From contig NC_009368.1 in the NCBI RefSeq assembly GCF_000092065.1, forward strand, positions 310,001 to 374,000: DNA of 64,000 bases, written 5' to 3'. Both the position numbers and the translations under genes were made by a program. Positions within the stretch are counted from its first letter, which is position 1. Each line of letters begins with the position of its first letter. This DNA is from Ostreococcus lucimarinus CCE9901 (taxonomy: Eukaryota > Chlorophyta > Mamiellophyceae > Mamiellales > Bathycoccaceae). Shown here piece after piece: positions 8,166-17,191 of this stretch. Below the pieces are notes generated by a model, which saw nothing but the letters and a program-made list of their open reading frames with translations, was not told the DNA's origin and did not search any database.

Positions 8166-10418
8166 CTACGCGTCGTCGTCGTCGTCGTCGTCGGCGGCGG
8201 GGCGTCGGCCGGCGTGCGCGGCGTTGATCTCGCGAGCCTCGCGGCGGAGGGACTTGACGACGCGGCGGTCGGCGCGGGCGGCGCGGGCGTCGGAGAGCGC
8301 GCGCGCGGAGGCGCGCGACGGACGCTGCCAGGCGCTGCTTCGGCGCGCGGGCGCGCGGGACGGGGCGTGGGAGTGGCCGTGGGCGTGGGCGTGGACGCGA
8401 GACGCGTCGGTGGACGCGGCGTGGGAGTGGCCGTGGGCGCGCTGGGCGCGTTTTTGGGCCTTGGCTTTGGCGGCGTCGGCGGAGGCGGCGGTTTCGGCGA
8501 CGGCGAGGGCGCGGTCGGCCCAGGCGTAGGCGCTTTGCATCGCGGCCTGCGCGCCTTTGGTGGATTTGAGTTCGGTTTTGAACTCCTTTCGCGTCGACAC
8601 CGGAACGAGGGCGCCGGCGTGATCTTTAGTCGCGCCGGGCGGCGCGACGACGAAGTCGTTCGCCGAACGAACGTCGACGAAGACGTCGGAAGAACGCGCG
8701 TCGACGTCGGCCGCGGACGCCGCGTTCGCCCTCGTCGCGGCTTTGTTAATTTCGTCGACGCGAAGCGCGTTCACGTCGTCCAGCATGCGGCGTCGCGCGC
8801 CTTCGAGATCTGTAATCATGCGCGTCGGGTACGTCGATCCCAACTCGACGCCCGCGGCGTCGAGCTGCTTCGCCGACGCTTCCCACGGGCGGTGTCGCAG
8901 GTGCCCTTTCGGCAGCGCCGCGAGCTCTGGAATCCATCGAGCGATGCTCTCGCCTTCGGGGTCGTGCGCTCGAGAGGATCCATCTGGGGTCAACGAACCC
9001 GCGAAGACGTCCCACTGATCGAGTCCGCTCTTTCCCGCGTTTTGCCACATCATGGAATTGATCGCCAAGTCCGCGTCCACGAGAGTGTCGAGGAACCAAT
9101 CTGCGCCGTGCGTCCAATGAACGCCGCAGTAATCGACGAGAAACGTGGCCGCAATCATGCGTTCACTCTGATGCATCCATCCGGTGGCCCAAAGCCGGCG
9201 CATGCCCGCGTCCACGGTGGGGAAGCCCGTCGTTCCAGTTTGCCATCGATGAAGCGCAACGGCGGCTTCGTCGCCCTCCAACCAAGCCTTGCGATTCTCG
9301 TAGTGCCCACGCACGGACTTGGACGGTAACTCGGGCCAGTTGTGCAGTTGCCAGTACGCAAACTCTCGGCGATAGAGACGGTGCCAAAACACGCGAGAGA
9401 GCTTTTTGCCCTCCACCCCGTCGCTGCCCATCTTTTTCGTCGCCAATTCGTGGTAAATCTGCCGCGGCGATATCTGACCATGGCGTAAATACGGTGAAAG
9501 CGTGCTCACCGCGGCCGGAGCGACGATATCCGCTCTTCCGTGATCGTCCTCAAACTTCTCCAACCCCACCGAAGCGAAGTGCTCCCAAGTAGAGGCGGCG
9601 CCCGACTCCGACATCGTCCACTCCGCGCGAATCCCAGCCGCCCAGTCCAAGCGTTTATCTACGTCTGATACTATCCCTAATTCTTCTAACGACGCCGCGA
9701 ATCCGTGCTCGGGGCCTAAATCCACCACTCGCGCGCTCGCCGGCGCCGCGCGCGGCGCCCCCACTTTCCCTCCGAGCTTCTCCGCGGCGTGCACGAACGG
9801 CATGAGCGTGCCGAAAAAGTACTTTTCCCTCCTCAGATCGATCTGAATCTTCTCTGGCTCAAACAACAAGTACCCCGGCAAGCGCACGATCTCGCACGCG
9901 TCCCGCACGCTCGCCGCCGTCTCTTCGTCGTCCGCGTCCGCCGTCGGTTCGTACCGCCTCGACGCGAACGCGCGCGTCGCTCCCACTCCCCCGCACGCCG
10001 CTCGCATCGCCTCCGCGTGCGTCCCGCGATAATACGACAGTCCTCCTCCACCGTACCGTCGTCGCAGTTCGCGATCGAGCGCGTCCAGCGCTTCGACCAA
10101 CCACGCCCTTCGCGCGCCTCTCGTCGTCTCGCCGTCTCGCGTCTCGTCCCACGCGAACACGCACGCCGTCTCGCCGCCGCGCCGTCGCGCCGTCTCCACC
10201 GCGGCGAGCAGCGCGGCGTTATCGCTCACGCGCAGGTCGTGGTCTCGGAACCACGCGACGGCGCCGCGACGCGCGTCGTCGGCGTCGCGCTGACGATTTG
10301 TGTCGCCCTCGACGTCACGCGTCGCGCGCGGCGCGAACCGTCGTGCGGCGCGCGTCGCGGGCGAGGACGCGCGCGCGGCGATCGGCGTCGCCGAGCTCGC
10401 GCGCGCGCCGAGGCGCAT
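8166..10418 (-). CDS. Cryptochrome/photolyase family protein with His-rich tail
   Basis: A 750-aa flavoprotein homologue. The N-terminal ~50 residues look like an organelle transit peptide, then a photolyase alpha/beta domain starts at AVAWFRDHDLRVSDN. The FAD-binding domain carries GTTGFPTVDAGMRRLWATGW and NSMMWQNAG. The tryptophans matching the second and third positions of the electron-transfer triad (HW..., MMW...) are present, and a Trp upstream (KAWLEG) may be the first. The residue four before the last Trp, opposite flavin N5, is Asn as in photolyases, not Asp as in plant cryptochromes. A ~200-residue C-terminal extension holds a His-rich stretch at 662-685 (HGHSHA and HAHAHGHSHA), an Arg/Ala-rich helix and a poly-Asp end coded by a GTC repeat. 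Photoreceptor or repair enzyme cannot be decided. Confidence 0.85.
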   Translation of the reverse strand: MRLGARASSATPIAARASSPATRAARRFAPRATRDVEGDTNRQRDADDARRGAVAWFRDHDLRVSDNAALLAAVETARRRGGETACVFAWDETRDGETTRGARRAWLVEALDALDRELRRRYGGGGLSYYRGTHAEAMRAACGGVGATRAFASRRYEPTADADDEETAASVRDACEIVRLPGYLLFEPEKIQIDLRREKYFFGTLMPFVHAAEKLGGKVGAPRAAPASARVVDLGPEHGFAASLEELGIVSDVDKRLDWAAGIRAEWTMSESGAASTWEHFASVGLEKFEDDHGRADIVAPAAVSTLSPYLRHGQISPRQIYHELATKKMGSDGVEGKKLSRVFWHRLYRREFAYWQLHNWPELPSKSVRGHYENRKAWLEGDEAAVALHRWQTGTTGFPTVDAGMRRLWATGWMHQSERMIAATFLVDYCGVHWTHGADWFLDTLVDADLAINSMMWQNAGKSGLDQWDVFAGSLTPDGSSRAHDPEGESIARWIPELAALPKGHLRHRPWEASAKQLDAAGVELGSTYPTRMITDLEGARRRMLDDVNALRVDEINKAATRANAASAADVDARSSDVFVDVRSANDFVVAPPGATKDHAGALVPVSTRKEFKTELKSTKGAQAAMQSAYAWADRALAVAETAASADAAKAKAQKRAQRAHGHSHAASTDASRVHAHAHGHSHAPSRAPARRSSAWQRPSRASARALSDARAARADRRVVKSLRREAREINAAHAGRRPAADDDDDDDA

Positions 10419-10492
10419 CGCGCGCGCGACGCGACGCGACGCGACGAGCGACGACGAATGGCGACGACGAACGGCGTCTCGTCTGGATTCGA

Positions 10493-11599
10493 TTAAATGT
10501 TGAGCGCGTGCGCGACGGATCCCGCGAGCTTCAAAACGACGAAAGGCGCGACGCCGCTGCACGCGCTGACGGTCTGCGGACACGAATCGGTGATCCAAAA
10601 GTTGGCGAACCCGGCGGACGGGTCGGTGAAACGACGCCAAGACTCGTTGGGAAAGACGCCGTGGGTGACGTAGGCGCTCACCGCGGAGGCGCCCTCGCGG
10701 CGAAGAACCTTGGCGCACTCGATGAGGGTGCCGCCGGATTGCACGAGATCGTCCACGATGACGATGTGCTTACCCGTGGGTTTGCCCTCCTTGATCGTGA
10801 CGATGCGCTTGTCGCCCTCGCGAACCTTGGTGCAGACGACCTCGTCGTACTTGGCGAAAAAGTTGTGAAAGCGCTTGCACGCGCCCTCGTCGGGGTAGGC
10901 GATGACGACGTCCGCGGCGTCTTCTAAACTTGCTAATCGCTCCAACAAAAGCGGAATTCCCGATGCGAACAGCGGAGTGACGGAGTCACCGAAATAAAAT
11001 CGCTCCTGAAGCGCGTGAATGTCGAACACGATCATATCCGTCGGCCCGCCTCGCGAGTGCGGAATCGAGCTCAACATTCTCGCCATCGTCACCGCGGTGG
11101 GGATTTCTCCTTCCTTATCCACCCGTTCGAACGTACCGGTGGGGAAAAACGGTAAGATCAATCTGAACGACGCGACGAACATCTTGGGAAGGGAGTATAT
11201 CACGCTAAGCTGTTGGAAAATCACAGACGCGTTGTGAAACGACGCCAAAAACGCCACGTGCCGCCCGTGCAGCTGTTCCGCGTCGTTCACGAAAATGTTC
11301 GGGAAACCATCCGCGAACGTGCGCCACTGAATCTCACCCAACTCAATGTTTCCGTCGATCGCCGCGATCTCTCTCGCCATTTGTTCCATCTGTTCCATTC
11401 GTCCGGCGCGTCGTCGTCAGTCGCCGCGTTTGAATTCGACGTCGTCGCGCGTTCGCCCTCGCTCTCGCTTCGCTTCGCGCCGTCGCGCTCGCCGCGCTCG
11501 CGCTCGCACCTCGGTGCAATAAAACAACATCAGCGGCATGGACGACCGCGTCAGGCGCTGGCTCGTCGCTCGGCCGAGCGCGTTCGCGTCGGCGGACAT
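10493..11599 (-). CDS. PRS4: Ribose-phosphate pyrophosphokinase, PRS4-type (two exons)
   Basis: Exons are complement(11510-11599) and complement(10493-11389), giving 328 aa. Exon 1 ends in [10 protein letters not shown]; the intron has donor GTGCGA, ACTGAC at 11416-11421 on the minus strand, and acceptor CAG. Splicing yields [16 protein letters not shown], which matches the plant PRS4 start (L-F-Y-S-S-E). The PRPP-binding loop [13 protein letters not shown] is present, as are [13 protein letters not shown] and [14 protein letters not shown] of the class II enzymes. The enzyme makes PRPP for purine, pyrimidine, His and Trp synthesis and is probably cytosolic. It lies 74 bp upstream of the cryptochrome start on the same strand. 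Confidence 0.93.
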
Positions 11600-11848
11600 T
11601 TCTTCGCGTTCGCGACGGCGCGTTCGCGACGGCGCGTTCGCGTCGCGGACGGGCGCGCGCCGCGAACCGCGCGCCGCGATCCGCGCGCGCGCTCTTTCGT
11701 CCGCGCGACGGCGCGAATTCCGGCGCACCGAGACGACGCGCGCGAGTGTGCGGCGCTCGGCGCGTCTCGACCGGGACGCCGCGCCGCGCCGCGCCGCTCG
11801 ACTACCGACTACGACTACCATTACAACCCATGCGCGCGCCGCGTCGCG

Positions 11849-12496
11849 CTACATCGCGCGCCCGACGAACGTCGAGCGAGGATACGCCGCGTGCGCGCGC
11901 TCCCACATCACGCACACCCGATCGACGCACCTCAGATGATAAAAAATCTTCCCCGTCAGGCTGAGCGTTCGCGCGCGACACGCGCTCTCCACGAACACCG
12001 TCGCCGGCGTTCGCCACCCCAGCGCGCGTCGCGCCATCGCCGCCAGCACGATCGGCACGCACGTCCCCGGTCCGTTACAAATCACCACGTCCGGTTTCAC
12101 GCGCGCGACGATCGCGATCGCCGCCGCGCACGCGCGCGCCGTCGTCGCCGCGCTCGTCGTCCATCGCTGGCCCACCTCTCGCGCGCGTCCGATCGTCAGC
12201 ACGCGCGCCTCGCCGCGAGCGCCGCGTCGCGAGCGCTCGAACGTGAGCGCTCTGTCGGCGCTCCGCGCGTCCGTGCTCGCGACGACGTACGCCGCGACGT
12301 CCAGTCGGTCGAGCGTTCGCGCGTCGCGCAGGATGCGCAGCATCTCCGCCGTGTGTCCGCCGCTGCCGAGCACGACGAGCGCCCGCGCGCGCCGGCCGCG
12401 GAGCGCCGACTTGTCGAACGCGCGCGTCGCGGCGCGCGCGATCCACAGCGCGACGTTGGCGAGCGCGAGGAGCGCGAGGAGCGAACGCGGTGGCAT
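11849..12496 (-). CDS. ALG14: ALG14, UDP-GlcNAc transferase subunit
   Basis: A 215-aa protein with an N-terminal membrane anchor (LLALLALANVALWIARAA) and the motif VVLGSGGHTAEMLRIL. KPDVVICNGPGTCVPIVLAA, and a C-terminus TFVGRAM similar to the family ending, also fit. ALG14 anchors ALG13 at the ER and together they add the second GlcNAc to dolichol-PP-GlcNAc in N-glycan synthesis. Full length for the family. Its ATG overlaps by two bases with an upstream in-frame ATG of the divergent ZIP gene (CATG at 12494-12497), so the two promoters must sit in each other's coding region or the ZIP gene starts later. Confidence 0.9.
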   Translation of the reverse strand: MPPRSLLALLALANVALWIARAATRAFDKSALRGRRARALVVLGSGGHTAEMLRILRDARTLDRLDVAAYVVASTDARSADRALTFERSRRGARGEARVLTIGRAREVGQRWTTSAATTARACAAAIAIVARVKPDVVICNGPGTCVPIVLAAMARRALGWRTPATVFVESACRARTLSLTGKIFYHLRCVDRVCVMWERAHAAYPRSTFVGRAM

Positions 12497-12545
12497 GGCG
12501 AGGCGAACACTGCGGTCAAAACGCGACTCGCGCGCGCGCGGCGCG

Positions 12546-13553
12546 ATGTCGCGGCGCGCGGCGACGGCGGTGACGCGCGCGGTGACGCTCGCGTCGCTGG
12601 TCGCGCGCGCGCGCGCGCACGGCGCGCGCGGCGGCGACGAGGGCGACGCGCGGGCGGCGGGGGCGTGGACGGTCGGGGACGCCGCGCGCGCGACGCTGGC
12701 GTCCGCGTGCGTGTCGCTCGCGTCCCTGGTCGGGTGCGCGCTGATGGCGATCGGCGCGCGCGCGGACGCGCTCGCGTGGCTGAGCGACGCGGCGATCGGG
12801 GCGATGCTCGGGGACGCGCTCGGGTGTCAACTGCCGTCGGCGCTCGAGGCGGCGACGCGAGCGCGAGGACGCGACGGCGCGGGCGTCGCGGCGTGCGCGA
12901 CGACGTGCGGCGTGCTGGCGTTTCATCAGTTGGAGGTGATCGTGCGCGCGGTGAAGGCGCGAAACGATGGGAAAGTGGGGACGACGCGGCGGCGTCGAAC
13001 GCCGAGCGAAAGCCGAAGCCGAAGCCGAAGCCGAGGCGCGAGTGGTCGAGCGCGCGAGCGACGCGCGGCGGCGCGAGAGATCGCGGCGAGCGGATGGCTC
13101 AATCTGTTCGCCGATGCCGCGCACAACTTCACCGACGGCGTCGTGATCGCGATCGCGTTCGCCCGGCGCGGCGCGACGCGCGGCTACGCCGCGGCGTGGA
13201 CGACGCTCGCGCACGAGCTTCCGCAAGAGCTCGGCGACTACGGCATCTTACGACGCTCGGGATTCACCGACGTCGAGGCGTTATGGTTCAACTTTCTCTC
13301 CGCCCTCGTCGCCGTCGGCGCGACCGCGCTCACGTTCCTCGTCCTGGCCGCGCTCGACGCCGCGAGCGCCTCCGCGTCGTCCTTCGCCCGACGTCTCGCC
13401 CTCGACGTTCCCTACCTCGTCGAGGCCTTCTGCGCCGGCGGGTTTCTCACCGTCGCCTTCACCGCCCTTCGCGAGGACGATTCGGGATCCGCGTTCGCGC
13501 GCGTTCGCGTGTTCGTCGCCGCCGTCCTCGTCGCGCGTCGCGGCGCCCACTGA
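12546..13553 (+). CDS. ZIP-family metal transporter, LIV-1/IAR1 type
   Basis: A 335-aa membrane protein. The start at 12546 is preferred because it gives a signal-peptide-like N-terminus (TRAVTLASLVARARAHG) and leaves 49 bp to ALG14; an in-frame ATG at 12495 would overlap ALG14. Two metal-binding motifs of ZIP transporters are visible: HNFTDGVVIAIAF and HELPQELGDYGILRRSG, the latter typical of the LIV-1 subfamily (SLC39A7/A13, plant IAR1) that moves zinc out of the ER or Golgi. A basic RS-rich loop (about residues 150-180) separates the halves. Subcellular site and substrate are inferred from the subfamily. Confidence 0.85.
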   Translation: MSRRAATAVTRAVTLASLVARARAHGARGGDEGDARAAGAWTVGDAARATLASACVSLASLVGCALMAIGARADALAWLSDAAIGAMLGDALGCQLPSALEAATRARGRDGAGVAACATTCGVLAFHQLEVIVRAVKARNDGKVGTTRRRRTPSESRSRSRSRGASGRARERRAAAREIAASGWLNLFADAAHNFTDGVVIAIAFARRGATRGYAAAWTTLAHELPQELGDYGILRRSGFTDVEALWFNFLSALVAVGATALTFLVLAALDAASASASSFARRLALDVPYLVEAFCAGGFLTVAFTALREDDSGSAFARVRVFVAAVLVARRGAH

Positions 13554-14010
13554 TGCATAAGTAACCCGAGCCCGACTGCGCGCGCCCCCCCTCGTGTCCG
13601 CCCCCCCTGCGATTTCCAATATTTCATATTCAACGACCCAAATGACCCAATTAACAAAAAACATGACACACACACACACACACGACGGTTCAGGACTCGT
13701 CGCGATTCAGGCGCCGTCGAGGGGCGCCGGCCGGTCTCCGCGCGCGGTCGTCGCGCCGACGCATCTCGCGACGCGATCGCGCGCGCGACGCGAGGACGAC
13801 GACGCGCGGGAGGCGCGCGAAGCGACCGCCGCGGACGCGCGACGACGCGCGGCGCGATCGACGACGGAGACGCGCGATCGGGCGCGACGCGGCGCGGCGC
13901 GGCGACGGGACGAGGTTCGAATTAATTCCGCGGCGTCATCTCGAGACGCGCGCGGCGAATCGAGGAAGCGCGCGGGGACGCGAGGCGGGCGGTTCGAGGC
14001 GCGAGAGGAG
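13554..14010. other. Intergenic, GC-rich with short CA repeat
   Basis: There is no convincing gene in these 457 bp. C-rich stretches lie near 13587-13610 and an AC dinucleotide run lies at about 13668-13683. The frame of the next gene stays open upstream to an ATG at 13594, but the encoded sequence is low-complexity Arg/Ala and is left out. The promoter of the downstream gene should be here. Confidence 0.5.
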
Positions 14011-15306
14011 ATGTCGCAGGCGGGGACGTCGACGAAGGCGGGACGAGGCGCGGATGGGCGCGAGAGGTTCGTCGTCATTCGCGCGATGGGGCTGAGCGTG
14101 GACGGGAAGGTGGAGGCGGTGGTGGAGAGCGAGGCGTTTCCGACGCTCGAGGCGGCGATCGGGCACAGCGAGTACTTGGCGCAGACGGTGAGAGCGCGCG
14201 GGGGGGTTCGGGGGAACGTGGGACGAAACGGGGGGAAGAAAGGGATGAAGGCGTCGCGAACGACGATTTGCGAGTTGCCGGTGGACACGCAGGTGTGGCA
14301 CGTGACGCCGACGAATATTCCCGGGCCGGCGTATCGAAACGAGGGGCAGCTCATGGTGATGCTGCTGTCGAGTCTGTGCGGACGCGTGGTGTCGAAATCG
14401 CGCAATGGGGTGTTGGATGAGTCGGAGTTCGCGTACAACAACGGCCACGGCGTGCGGTCGGCTCGCAACGGGGGCGACGCGGAGGCGCCACAAATTGCGG
14501 ACGGCATTCCTTACGTCAAAGCAAAGATTTTCGGCCAGAAAACGGCTGACCCATTCATGTTGCGCCCTAACATCTCCAAGGCTGCGTTCAGAACGCTCCT
14601 CCTGCGCGCGGTGGGTAAGTACCTGGCCGACGATCGCGAGCCGTACCCGGTGCTGGCGAAATCAGACGTGCAGCTTCAAGTCGCGCAAGTGGCTCACGGA
14701 GTCCAATACCACGTTCTCGCGATTCGTGCGCTTGGACATTCCGCCGCGGACTTTTCGATGTCCATCGATGATCAAGGTCGAACCTTTGTGCGCGCCGATC
14801 CGGCGCAACCGCCAAACTCGAACCCGAAGTTGGGGCGGCCGTTCGAGCTGTTGTGTCAGTTCCCTTCCCTCGTGCACTTGCAAACGTGCCGCTGCATTTA
14901 TCAAGACGACGTACTGTACATCATTGTGTATCCTCGTAACGCCAAGTCGCGATCACTTCGTTTGTCTTCAGCAGAAATTAGAAACACGTCTTTGCCGGAA
15001 AGCATTCGAAACACCGCGACGGGCGCCGGCGTGGAAAAGGCCAACGGACCTTCGTTTCCGCGCGAAGTAGGGATCGAGGATGGAACAAATAGCGCTAGAC
15101 CGGGCGATGAGATTGCCTTGGCTACCCTTGGTGGCGCTTTTGGGAAGAACGAAGATGACTCTGACTCCGACAACACGGATGACTTCTCGAACGACGAGGC
15201 AGAGGAGCCACGTGCCAAGACTGCGGCGCCCGAGGTTGATGAGAAGACGATAGATTTACCAGACGAGGATGTCGACAGCGAGGTGGAAGAGCCGATGCCC
15301 GAATAG
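14011..15306 (+). CDS. Uncharacterised protein with acidic C-terminus
   Basis: A 431-aa protein that I do not recognise. It has a folded-looking central part (residues ~15-340), with no signal peptide and no hydrophobic membrane segment. Examples are FVVIRAMGLSVDGKVEAVVE, PFELLCQFPSLVHLQTCRC and DDVLYIIVYPRNAKS. The C-terminal ~80 residues are very acidic (EDDSDSDNTDDFSNDEAEE), as in nuclear or chromatin-associated proteins. The start at 14011 is chosen because upstream codons are low-complexity. Codon use changes along the gene: the 5' part is GC-extreme, the 3' part more moderate. It may be lineage-specific. Confidence 0.6.
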   Translation: MSQAGTSTKAGRGADGRERFVVIRAMGLSVDGKVEAVVESEAFPTLEAAIGHSEYLAQTVRARGGVRGNVGRNGGKKGMKASRTTICELPVDTQVWHVTPTNIPGPAYRNEGQLMVMLLSSLCGRVVSKSRNGVLDESEFAYNNGHGVRSARNGGDAEAPQIADGIPYVKAKIFGQKTADPFMLRPNISKAAFRTLLLRAVGKYLADDREPYPVLAKSDVQLQVAQVAHGVQYHVLAIRALGHSAADFSMSIDDQGRTFVRADPAQPPNSNPKLGRPFELLCQFPSLVHLQTCRCIYQDDVLYIIVYPRNAKSRSLRLSSAEIRNTSLPESIRNTATGAGVEKANGPSFPREVGIEDGTNSARPGDEIALATLGGAFGKNEDDSDSDNTDDFSNDEAEEPRAKTAAPEVDEKTIDLPDEDVDSEVEEPMPE

Positions 15307-15318
15307 GATGATTTTACG

Positions 15319-15424
15319 TGATGGACTATTAATAATGCACTCAATGTGAATACACGCTGCGCTACGCTCTAATGTGATGGAATAATGATGCGTTAAATGT
15401 CAGTACACGCTGCGCTACCCTCTG
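15319..15424. repeat. Imperfect ~53-bp tandem duplication at convergent 3' ends
   Basis: Two copies begin with GTGATGG at 15319 and 15374, and share the 15-mer TACACGCTGCGCTAC at 15351-15365 and 15404-15418. AATAATG and AATGT blocks lie in the same order between them. The second copy runs into the stop codon of the minus-strand MFS gene (15415-15417). It looks like a small segmental duplication between the two convergent genes. Confidence 0.7.
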
Positions 15425-16981
15425 TCCGCGTTCAAATCCCCGTCGTTCTCTATCGGTGCCACCTCGTTTTCGTCCGTCTGTAAAGCCTCGAGCACGGCCC
15501 TTCGTTCCATCTCTACGTCGTGATCGATGGTAAATGTAATGCAGGCCAAAATAACGCCACACACAAACCAAAAGGTAAACGCCACGTTGAACGCCACTCG
15601 TCTGCCCATGCTCACGATGAGCAAGGCGACCAGCGCGGGTCCACCGCCTTTACCGACGTCGTCAATTTGTGAGTAAAATGCAAACATACTTCCACGAGTT
15701 TCCGGCGGGTTGACATTCAACAAAATTGCGCGCACATTGGGCGGTGTCACCGAGCAGAAAACGCCGCCGACGAGGCACGACAGGTACAAACCGACCCTCC
15801 CCGGACCGTAGTCGTTGACGTTGAGATAGTAATACGCTGGAAGTGCTCCAATAGCGGTCGTCAGTCCCATTAAAATCGGAAGTTCGCTCTTCTTCTTATT
15901 GTACATCCTCTGACCGATGAATCCTCCCCCAATGGTGCCGAAGGCGGAGCCCAAGCCGAAGACGGTGATGGCCGCCGTGGCGTTTTGCACCGTCATACCC
16001 TTTTGCTTATGTAAAAAGTCGACAAAGTACGAATTGAACACCCCCCACGGCACCGTGCCCGGCAAGCCTTGCGCAAGCACGAGGATGTTGGTCTTCACAA
16101 GCAATTGCTTCTTGACCTTGCTCCAATTCATCTTGGCTTTATACGAAACATCTCCCGCTTCGTCGCCGCTTTCGAGCTCGTCCTCCGTCTGCGCCGTCGT
16201 TTGTTCGTCGGAATCATCCCGCTCAGCGACATTTTTCGTTGAATTCCTTCGCATCGTCATTCGATGAACTTCTTCCTCCTGAGCGCCACGCTTGGGCTCG
16301 TCGACGACGAGAACCATCACCGTTGCGAGCACGACCGCGGGCGCGGATGTGAGGATGAACGGTAGTCGCCACCCGTACGCCGGCCCTACCGTACCCGCCA
16401 CCACTTGTCCGAGCGCCACTCCCGCTCCCGTCGCGATCGTCAAAAAACTCGCCACGTAACTCCGCTCATGACTCGCAAACAAATCTCCGCACCAACGAGA
16501 ACAAACAGCGGTAAAGCATCCGCCCACCGCGATGCCCTGGTCATCGCGCCGAAGCGCAAACAACTGCCAATAACTCGGTCACCCAATACGTCGCCATGCA
16601 CGGCCCTTCACCGATCAGTGTCGTCCAAAAGAACAAACGCACTCGACGCACTCGATCGGCGTAGTACCCGATGATCAGCGACGCCGGCGAGCCGACGACG
16701 AAAAACGCCAGCTGGAGCAACCCGCCCAGCTTGACATCCTTCTCTTTTTCATCCATCCCGAACTCCTCCGCTATGGCGCTCATGTTCGGCCCGATGAGGT
16801 TTTGATCGGCGTACAGGAACAGAGAAGTGGCCGTGATCAACCCGACGACGCCGTAGCGCTTCCATCGCTCGCGTCGCGCAAGTCTACGCCGTTGAAAACT
16901 CACGGAAGATGATGTCCCCGCCGCTGGGATAGCTTCGCCTTCGCGAGGCGCTCGGGACGCGTCGGAGGACTCAGAGGGCAT
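15415..16981 (-). pseudogene. Spinster-like MFS transporter, +1 frameshift near 16558
   Basis: The N-terminal part (from 16981) reads in one frame to about 16558 and the rest in another. Removing one base from the TTT run (plus-strand AAA 16558-16560) joins TELLAVV to ALRRDDQGIAVGG. The total span is 1567 nt, exactly one base over a multiple of three. The restored reading gives a ~521-aa, 12-helix major facilitator of the Spinster type with LYADQNLIGPN, YGWRLPFILTSAP, and an acidic/Ser-rich central loop (DDSDEQTTAQTEDELESGDE). A paralogue lies at 54858-56261. Substrate is unknown; animal Spinster proteins carry sphingosine-1-phosphate or lysolipids. A consensus error is more likely than a true pseudogene. 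Confidence 0.7.
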
Positions 16982-17191
16982 GAAACTTCGCGCGCGCGTT
17001 AAAAGCGATACGATGCACGAACCGCGGCGCGCGCACCGTCGCGCGCGGGCGCGCGCCGATGTACGGCTCGCGCGCGGGCTGGGACGCTCAACAACTCTTT
17101 CGGGACGAGCGCGCGCGCGGCGAAATACACAACACATCATATTTATTGCACTAAGTTTCATCGAGCGCTCGCGACCAGTCGCGCGGAATCA

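Noticed and set aside
11213-13564. A 783-codon plus-strand frame covering PRPP synthetase, ALG14 and ZIP
   Set aside because: Arg-rich and antisense or out of frame to three well-supported genes.
16555-16604. Short intron instead of frameshift in the MFS gene
   Set aside because: Possible phases exist, but the introns would be under 50 bp, lack ACTGAC and would delete part of a conserved helix.
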